This document shows positions 56,529 through 64,000 of a stretch of 64,000 bases of DNA, piece by piece. The stretch lies in contig NC_091147.1 of assembly GCF_041381155.1 (NCBI RefSeq), positions 37,574,053-37,638,052 on the forward strand, read 5' to 3'. A program made the position numbers and the translations under genes. Source of the DNA: Argopecten irradians. Its lineage: Eukaryota; Mollusca; Bivalvia; Pectinida; Pectinidae. The stretch's first letter is position 1. Every line of letters starts with the position of its first letter. The notes below the pieces were generated by a model that saw only the letters and a program-made list of their open reading frames with translations, did not search any database and was not told the origin of the DNA.

Positions 56529-58786
56529 TTAAAGATGCTCCACCGCTGACAAATGGTATTTTTTTACCATCAAAAACAGGAGCAGACGATTTAGTTTTTT
56601 TTCTTCAGATACAAAAGTTACTTAATTTACACCATTACCACCATTGAAAAGTTTGAGCTTCTAGTTTTACTTCAAGATAAAAATATGAAAAATAATTAAT
56701 TGCATCCAGAAAAAATTCTGTGGCACTATATCGCCCACCAAAGATTGATCTATGTCTGACAAATGAAAGAGGGATCTTTTCTCTGCTTTTCAAACTTACA
56801 CTTCTTTTTTCTGCTTTTCAAACTTTAAACTATCAAAATCCAAGATGGTGGTCACAAAATGCAATAGGCACAACTAGGGTCCTAGGGGAACCTACATATG
56901 AAATTTGAGAACAATCCCTTCAATACTTTCTGAGAAATAGCGGTAACAAACTTTAACTATCAAAATCCAAGATGACTGCTGGTCGGCCATCTTGTTGACC
57001 GATCAGTCCCAAAATGTAATATGCAGAACTAGGGTCATAAAGGAACCTACATATGAAATTTGAGAACAATCCCTTCAATACTTTCTGAGAAATAGCGGTA
57101 ACAAACTTTATCTATCAAAATCCAAGATGGCCACTGGTCAACCATCTTGTTGACCGATCAGTACAAAAATGCAATATGCACAACTGGGGTCCTAGGGGAA
57201 CCTACATATGAAATTTGAGAAAGATCCCTTCAGTGCTTTCTGAGAAAATAGCGGTAACAAACTTTAACTATCAAATTCCAAGATGGCTACCTGGCGGCCA
57301 TCTTGTTGACCGATCAGTCCCAAAATGCAATATGCACAACTGGGGTCCTAGGGGAACCTACATATATGAAATTTGAGAAAGATCCCTTCAGTGCTTTCTG
57401 AGAAATAGCAGTAACAAACTTTAACTATCAAAATCCAAGATGGCTACCTGGCGGCCATCTTGTTGACCGATCAGTCCCAAAATGCAATATGCACTACTAG
57501 GGTCCTAGGGGAACCTACATATGAAATTTGAGAACAATCCCTTCAATACTTTCTGAGAAATAGCGGTAACAAACTTTAATCTATCAAAATCCAAGATGGC
57601 TGCTGGTCGGCCATCTTGTTGACCGATCAGTCCCAAAATGTAATATGCAGAACTAGGGTCATAAAGGAACCTACATATGAAATTTGAGAAAGATCCCTTC
57701 AGTGCTTTCTGAGAAATAGCGGTAACAAACTTTAACTATCAAATTCCAAGATGGCTACCTGGTGGCCATCTTGTTGACCGATCAGTCCCAAAATGCAATA
57801 TGCACAACTGGGGTCCTAGGGGAACCTACATATGAAATTTGAGAAAGATCCCTTCAGTGCTTTCTGAGAAATAGCAGTAACAAACTTTAACTATCAAAAT
57901 CCAAGATGGCTACCTGGCGGCCATCTTGTTGACCGATCAGTCCCAAAATGCAATATGCACTACTAGGGTCCTAGGGGAACCTACATATGAAATTTGAGAA
58001 CAATCCCTTCAGTACTTTCTGAGAAATAGCGGTAACAAACTTTAACTATCAAAATCCAAGATGGCGGCTGGTCGGCCATCTTGTTGACCGATCAGTCCCA
58101 AAATGCAATATGCACAACTAGGGTCCTAGGGGAACCTACATATGAAATTTGAGAAAGATCCCTTCAGTACTTTTTGAGAAATAGCGGTAACAAACTTTAA
58201 CTATCAAAATCCAAGATGGCTACCTGGCGGCCATCTTGTTGACCGATCAGTCCGAAAATGCAATATGCACTACTAGGGTCCTAGGGGAACCTACATATGA
58301 AATTTGAGAACATTCCCTTTAGTACTTTTTGAGAATTAGCCGTAACAAACTTTAACTATCAAAATCCAAGATGGCTGCCTGTCGGCCATCTTGTTGACCG
58401 ATTAGTCCCAAAATGCAATATGCACAACTAGGGTCCTAGGGGAACCTACATATGAAATTTGAGAAAGATCCCTTCAGTACTTTTAGAGAAATAGCGGTAA
58501 CAAGAATTGTTAACGGACGGACGGACGGACGGACGGAGGACGGACGGACGACGGACCACGGACGAAAGGCGATTTGAATAGCCCACCATCTGATGATGGT
58601 GGGCAGAAAAAATTCTGTGGCACTATATCCTATATGGAATAAAGTACTGATTGAGCATGCACCAAGGGCAAAATAAATTATTTTATATTATTTTTGTGTT
58701 AATTAGACACATATATACGATTTAACACCAATTAGTGTTCAAATAATGTCTATCATTTATGCTCTGTCGGCGGTGGAGCATCTTTA
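56529..58786 (+). mobile_element. TTAA MITE, copy f, split by a pearl-like array
   Basis: The left part is 56529-56732 and the right part 58605-58786. The 25 bases at 56708-56732 recur exactly at 58605-58629, bordering the inserted element. Confidence 0.93.
56733..58604 (+). mobile_element. Pearl-like tandem-repeat element nested in a MITE, with 25-bp target duplication
   Basis: 1872 bp starting GCCCACCA and ending TGGTGGGC. About eleven ~155-bp units follow each other, each with CAAAATCCAAGATGGCTACC or a variant and CCTAGGGGAACCTACATATG. Then come an ACGG microsatellite (58513-58562), GGCGATTTGAATAG and the hairpin GCCCACCATC-TGAT-GATGGTGGGC (58581-58604). Its 5' tip equals the left arm of the 3' hairpin. 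No ORF. Confidence 0.85.
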
Positions 58787-59063
58787 ACATTTTCACAAAT
58801 GATCATTAAAAAAACAAAAGACTTCAAACTTAAATGGAAGACCTGAATTATCAAAGGTAAAAGCAAAACAAAGGTAATGATATATTCAAACAAAATTATT
58901 AAAAGCATCACATTCATGTAACTCAAACTTATTTCTCAACTTTTTGTTATTAAGGATGTTCATCAACTTCACTAGCCAGGAGTATTCAGGAGGTAGAGTA
59001 CCGTACTGATTACCCTTGGCTAGCAAAGTTGGATGTTCATTAGCCTGTGATAGGAAAATTGGA

Positions 59064-59270
59064 TTTGGTTTGACTAGTATAACGTCCTATTAATTATCAG
59101 GTTCATTTAAGCACATGCCAGGTTTAGATCATGGAGGAAAGCCAGAGTACCCGAAGAAAAACCACTGGCAACTATCACACATGGGATTAGAACTTGTGAT
59201 CCAGAGGTGAATTGGGGCTTATAATGGTAATATGTTGGGACATATAATTATTAATCACTCGGCCACTGCT
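59064..59270 (-). mobile_element. tRNA-derived SINE, copy 4 (diverged)
   Basis: An inverse copy with the AACGTCCTATTAATTATCAG tail and a GGGATTAGAACTTGTGATCC B-box region; the A box is weak. Confidence 0.75.
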
Positions 59271-59560
59271 GATAGAAAATAACTTTATAATACCATATTT
59301 TCCGGACAATAAGTCACACCTGTGTATAAGTCGCAAAGACATTTTTTTTTTACAATTTTTTCAGTTTTTGTACACATATAAGTTTCACCTAAAAGTTAGG
59401 CCCATGCACCTACGTAACCCTCTGTGTATAGGATTGATCTCTAATGAAGTACGGTAATGCTTATCATTTAGATGTTGTTGTACATCACGAGGCTGATAAA
59501 ACTTTAGTACCTGTAGGAAAAGTTTTAGGTTCAAGGGACACTAAATGGGGTCATCAATGC

Positions 59561-59774
59561 TTTGGTTTTATTAGTTTAATGTCCTATTAACAGCCAGGAT
59601 CATGTAAGGACTTGCCAGATTTGTTGGTGGAGGAAAGCCAGAGTACCTGGATAAAAACCACCGGCCAGCGGTCAGTACCTGGCAATTGCCCCACATGGGA
59701 TTCGAACCCGTATCCCAGAGGTGAAGGTCTTGTGGTTATGTCGTGACATCTTAACCACTCGGCCACCGCGGCCC
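59561..59774 (-). mobile_element. tRNA-derived SINE, copy 3
   Basis: An inverse full-length copy; the complement shows GGCCGCGGTGGCCGAGTGGT and GGGTTCGAATCCC. The flanks TCATCAATGC and ACATCAACGC look like a diverged target duplication. Confidence 0.9.
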
Positions 59775-60327
59775 TTAAGGACATCAACGCAAAACGAGGG
59801 TAGGGGTAGGAGTTGATTATAAATATTTCTTTTTTTTTCCCCTTTCATATATTCTTATGCAAACATCTTTTATTTGTATGAAATTTGCTTGGAGGAACTA
59901 CAAAAAATGGGACTCCATAAAAATTTTAATTTTTACAGTGATGGCAGTGTAGTGAAATGACATGTGACAAGTAACATATTCTTTCTCACACAAACCACCA
60001 AGTCCTCCCTGTGGAAGAAGCTAACCATCATACATACTGGTACATACATGTACATTAGATATACATATGTGGAAATTTACGAAAGGGGGATTTTTTTTCT
60101 TATAATGAAAGGTCTACTTTTCATTGCAAAAATTTCCACCACAGCGCCTAAACAATTGTGAGAGTAGACTGTATATAAACTATATATAATCATCAAAAGC
60201 CGAAGTTACATGCAAAATGTCTATACTTTGGTATATTGCGAAATTAAGCACTCGGGGAAAATATCCACGTTTATACTCAACCCCTTTAGTTTTATGTCAT
60301 TATGCATTCATTCGGTTAACATAAACA

Positions 60328-60418
60328 TTAACTCATTCACCCCTGATGACACAATTAGGCTCTTCTAAATCAAAGCCGAGACCAGTCCATTATGAAATTT
60401 CAGGGGTAAATGAGTTAA
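60328..60418. mobile_element. ~90-bp TTAA mini-MITE, copy B
   Basis: TTAACTCATTCACCCCTGAT at the left, CAGGGGTAAATGAGTTAA at the right. Confidence 0.88.
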
Positions 60419-60472
60419 TTACCACAAATCCATAATACCTGTTATGGATATCATCGATAGAGTTAAACCCAT

Positions 60473-60547
60473 TCACCCCTGAAATTTCAAAATGAACTGG
60501 TCTAGTCTTTGATTTGAAGAGCCTAAATGTGTTATCAGGGGTGAATA
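60473..60547. mobile_element. ~75-bp TTAA mini-MITE, copy C
   Basis: Inverse copy beside copy B: TTAAACCCATTCACCCCTGA and TCAGGGGTGAATAGC. The right tip is eroded. Confidence 0.82.
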
Positions 60548-60681
60548 GCTGCACAATATCTATAAATCTATCCTTACATAGTAATCATGTTTGCCCATAT
60601 AAGGCATACAAGTCACAAATAACGTCCAAATATGGTTATACTAATGTCCAATGATAATAAATTAATCCTATTTTTAGATCC

Positions 60682-63600
60682 TCATTTTTTCGCCAGTGCC
60701 ACTCCCAATCCTACGAGACTGCCAAGAGCCAGAGCGGCACCTCCTACAATGGCTATACCCATGAGTCCCTCTGAAACAAAAGAAAAATTCAGCCTCAATG
60801 AAAACACTTCACTGGTCAATATTTGGAAATTCTATTATGAATTATTACTGAAAAAGATTAATGAAAGATACCAGAAGGATCTTGGCCCCGTCCATAGAAT
60901 GATTTATGTCAGTTACCAGGTAATAGAAAGAAGGATATTTTCACCGTTTTTCATTCTTTTCCTGTTTCCTTCGATATATACAATGAAACTTGTTGAAACC
61001 AAATGTCACTGCAAGGAACTAGCAGCCAGGTTTCAGGAATATACAGGTTTTAATTTCTATAAATCAGGAAGGAAATGCCATACAATTATGCCAGATTAGA
61101 CAGGTATCCTGAATTGACAATTAAGGGCTGATTTGGACAAGATATATATAAGTGAAATTTAGGCCTGAAAAGAGACGATGGGACACCTAAAAGGATGAAG
61201 GTACTTATTGGGTCGATATGGTATTAGAGAAATAAAAGTGCTTACCTTTCTTCATTTTTTTGTTGATGTATTCCTGTAGCTGTAGGGCCTGATGGTTACC
61301 AGGTTCTATCCTTAATAAGGCTTTAACATAGGTCAGTGCTTGTGGATACTCCTATACAAAAAATATTAAACATTTTCTACTGAATCACAATACATAATAA
61401 TAGCAATATTAACATTGCAATCTAGCATATTTTAGCGGTTTAATATCAGATTTAAGCATTTTTCGTTACGAGTGTATATAATGATCTGTATTTTAATCAG
61501 ATTGGAAATATGACAGCGTTAATTATATTTTCTGTATATCATTTATATAATCATAATGGTGATTGCACAATTTCATTGATGCATTGACCTGTTCAAGATG
61601 GCATTTGCGCTTAAATTTGAATTCGGTAAAACAAGTATGATTTCGGTACTGTAGTCAAATAGAAGCATTTTGGGCATTTTGCTAATGGTTGACACTAATT
61701 GCTTAAAGATGCTCCACCGCTGACAAATGGTATTTTTTCACTATCAAAAACAGGAGCAGACAATTTAGTATTTTTCTTCAGTTACAAAAGTTAGTTACTT
61801 TACAGCGTTACCACCATTGAAAAGTTTGAGCTTCTAATTTTAATACTTCAAGTTGAAAATATGAAAAATAATTAATTGCATCCCGAAAAAATTCCGTGGC
61901 ACTATATCCTATATGGAATGAAGTACTGATTGCGCATGTACCAAAGGCAAAGTAAATTATTTTGTATTATTTTTGTGCTAATTAGACATATATATACACG
62001 ATTAAACACCAATTATTGTTCAAATGATGAATATTATTTATGCTCTGTCGGCGGTGGAGCATGTTTAAATATAAAAAGTCATTTTAGCGTTTTTTTGCTA
62101 TTAAGCCATTTTTTCAATTGAAGAAAGAAATTATATTGTAATTTGAACCAATTTCGTACCTTTAATTCTTTCTAAATACCAGAACTATCAAATCCATATG
62201 ATTCAAGATGGAATTTAAGTGCCTAAACATTTGTGACATTCCAAGTGATACACTGAAAAAATAATGGCGGAGAATGAAGATATCATGTTCTTTATTATTT
62301 TCTTAGTTTACTTTTAGCAATTAAGAGCATTGCAAATTTTGCCTTATGTGCTATTGTATATATTGCTCATATCTTTAGTAGTTTTTAAAGGATAGAAGTT
62401 GACTTTGTGGAGCACTTGGTACGTTTGGCTAAACACATCTCTTTTTTTCTGATGAACAAAAAAGGTTTTAGCAACTTTTGCTTAGGTGTTTTCTGATCTA
62501 GAGTCACCAGTGAGTACAAAGCTAGTCATCCAAGAACTTTGATTTTCTTTGAGACAAAAGATTACTAAATTTAGTTTGCAGAATAACTTTGAATAACTGC
62601 AAAGTAAAAACTGCAAAAATTGAAACATTTTGTATTCACATAAAGTATACCTTCATATTGTATACAAGTGTAATATACTATCGACATGTAGAATAAGTTG
62701 TCTCCCCTTAGTGTACATACCTTATATGAGTGTATCGTATCGACATGTAGAATAAGTTGTCTCCCCTTAGTGTACATACCTTATATGAGTGTATCCTATC
62801 AACATGTAGAATAAGTTGTCTCCCCTTATATAATTACTGTACCTACCTTATACGAGTGTATCCAATTGACATGTAGAATAAGTTGTCTCCATTTACTATA
62901 CCTACTTTAATAAGAGTGTATCCTATCGACATGTAGAATAAGTTGTCTCCCCTTAGTGTACATACCTTAATACGAGTGTATCCTATTAACATGAAGAATA
63001 AGTTGTCTTCCCTTAGTGTACATACCTTATACCAGTGTATCCTATCGACATGTAGAATAAGTTGTCTCCCCTTAGTGTACATACCTTAATACGAGTGTGT
63101 CCTATTAACATGAAGAATAAGTTGTCTTCCCTAAGTGTACATACCTTATATGACTGTATCCTATCGACATGTAGAGTAAGTTGTCTCCCCTTTGTGTACA
63201 TACCTTATATGACTGTATCCTATCGACATGTAGAATAAGTTGTCTCCCCTTAGTGTACATACCTTAATACAAGTGTATCCTATCGACAAGTTGAATAAGT
63301 TGTCTCCCCTTAGTGTATATACCTTATACAAGTGTATCCTATTGACATGTAGAATAAGTTGTCTCCCCTTAGTGTACATACCTTATACGAGTGTATCCTA
63401 TTGACATGTAGAATAAGTTGTCTCCCTTTACTGTACCTACCTTAATACGAGTGTATCCTATCGACATGTAGAATAAGTAATCCCTTCTTGCTGTATCGTC
63501 TGTGGCATTCTTAAACAAATCTAAAACAAAATTAACAATTAGTAAATTTACAAACTAGATTCCAGTTCTTTCTCAGATACTAAAAATTGAGTAACTGAGA

Positions 63601-63926
63601 AAGGAAACATTTTTGAATCAAGGGATAAAAAGTTGATAACATGTAGCTAAGAATTATTTTAAACTGAATGAAAATGTTTAAAAATTATCTAAATTACTAG
63701 TAACTCTGAATCAAATTCCTAGTTCTGTTGTAATTCATTATCAGAAGAAAAAGAATTTAACTGTTTTGGGTTATATACAATGTAAATACTGACCGTCCAT
63801 AAGTGCAACTCCTTTCTTCATGTCGTCCAAGTATTTACTGCGAACGAGACACCAGGCGTACTCAAACTGGGCTTTCTCACTCACCTGGCCTCGTCTTAAC
63901 TGGTCATTGTACATTGTCTCAAATTT
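60682..63926 (-). CDS. FIS1: Mitochondrial fission 1 protein, four 3' exons; first exon outside window
   Basis: The exons are 63794-63926, 63441-63520, 61246-61351 and 60682-60770, with matching phases and GT/AG borders. They encode FETMYNDQLRRGQVSEKAQF, EYAWCLVRSKYLDDMKKG, DDTARRDYLFYMSIGYTRIK, EYPQALTYVKALLRIEPGNH and a C-terminal membrane anchor (GLMGIAIVGGAALALGSLVG) with a short basic tail (AKK). FIS1 is a tail-anchored outer-mitochondrial-membrane protein whose TPR-like helical bundle faces the cytosol. It recruits fission factors such as the dynamin DRP1. The EYAWCLVRSKY signature is intact. The N-terminal helix exon lies beyond 64000. The intron after the exon at 63441 opens with an array of copies of that exon's own end, and also carries a TTAA MITE. 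Confidence 0.96.
61703..62068 (+). mobile_element. TTAA MITE, copy g (FIS1 intron)
   Basis: Full-length; right end GCGGTGGAGCATGTTTAA has one change. Confidence 0.92.
62661..63440 (-). repeat. 59-60-bp minisatellite derived from a FIS1 exon-intron junction, 13 copies
   Basis: On the minus strand each unit holds the 3' 35-36 bases of the FIS1 exon (TTATTCTACATGTCGATAGG ATACACTCGTATTAAG) followed by GTATGTACAC and AAGGGGAGACAAC from the intron start. The AAG|GT donor is kept in essentially every copy. The authentic exon end at 63441 is the 14th and most upstream copy. Most units lack one T before AAG; at least three (near 62960, 63085 and 63260) keep the exon length. Confidence 0.93.
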
Positions 63927-64000
63927 CTGAAGATATAAGCCATTATATAAATAAAATAAAAGCTTTATTAATTCCTAAAACTTCAGCCAACAATTAAGAT

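Noticed and set aside
62571-63379. Overlapping minus-strand ORFs with NLFYMSIGYT repeats, and the array's CRISPR-like look
   Set aside because: These are readings of the FIS1-derived minisatellite. The genome is eukaryotic and the array has no unique spacers.

Overview
The window looks like AT-rich nuclear DNA of a bivalve mollusc, possibly a scallop. The basis is three intron-containing animal genes together with pearl/Helentron-like elements (tandem ~157-bp core plus ACGG microsatellite), a tRNA-derived SINE of the molluscan type and a very high density of MITEs. The species cannot be fixed from the sequence alone.

Host genes. Three conserved genes lie on the minus strand. A theta-class glutathione S-transferase has three exons at 2812-5843; its N-terminal exon or exons were not found. 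DNAJC3 (p58IPK, an ER-lumen co-chaperone) is complete: 11 exons from 53447 down to 37544 give 496 codons, and a textbook ER-stress response element lies just upstream of its ATG. FIS1 (mitochondrial fission receptor) is present from its second visible exon to its stop (63926 to 60682), with the first exon outside the window. On the plus strand, 28085-29881 encodes a two-module EXD1-like protein whose nuclease active sites are altered. A minisatellite-encoded acidic repeat ORF (17851-19160) is of unknown function.

Layout. 0-2.3 kb: pearl-like repeat, a LINE remnant and a hammerhead-like motif. 2.8-5.8 kb: GST theta. 6.4-7.5 kb: a 1-kb hairpin element. 10.2-14.1 kb: MULE-like MITE and a decayed CR1/Jockey-type LINE. 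14.7-16.2 kb: a terminal-inverted-repeat element made of palindromic GATATC minisatellite. 17-20.6 kb: SINE, minisatellites, the repeat ORF and a Tigger-like element. 21-23.9 kb: a 2.9-kb element with CACTGTG ends and a 5-bp target duplication (Transib/RAG-like ends). 24-26.2 kb: a direct duplication with a TATA box. 26.9-27.7 kb: palindromic minisatellite. 28-31.4 kb: EXD1-like gene and MULE-like MITEs. 33-37.5 kb: SINE and the 3' flank of DNAJC3. 37.5-53.5 kb: DNAJC3, with an almost whole Ty3/gypsy LTR element in intron 1 and several MITEs in other introns. 55-59 kb: hAT-like and TTAA MITEs, one of them split by a pearl-like array. 60.7-64 kb: FIS1.

The most striking signal is that two unrelated genes, FIS1 and DNAJC3, each carry an intronic minisatellite whose repeat unit is a copy of the gene's own exon-intron junction. 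Each array therefore multiplies a 5' splice-site sequence directly downstream of the authentic donor (13 extra copies in FIS1, about 9 in DNAJC3).
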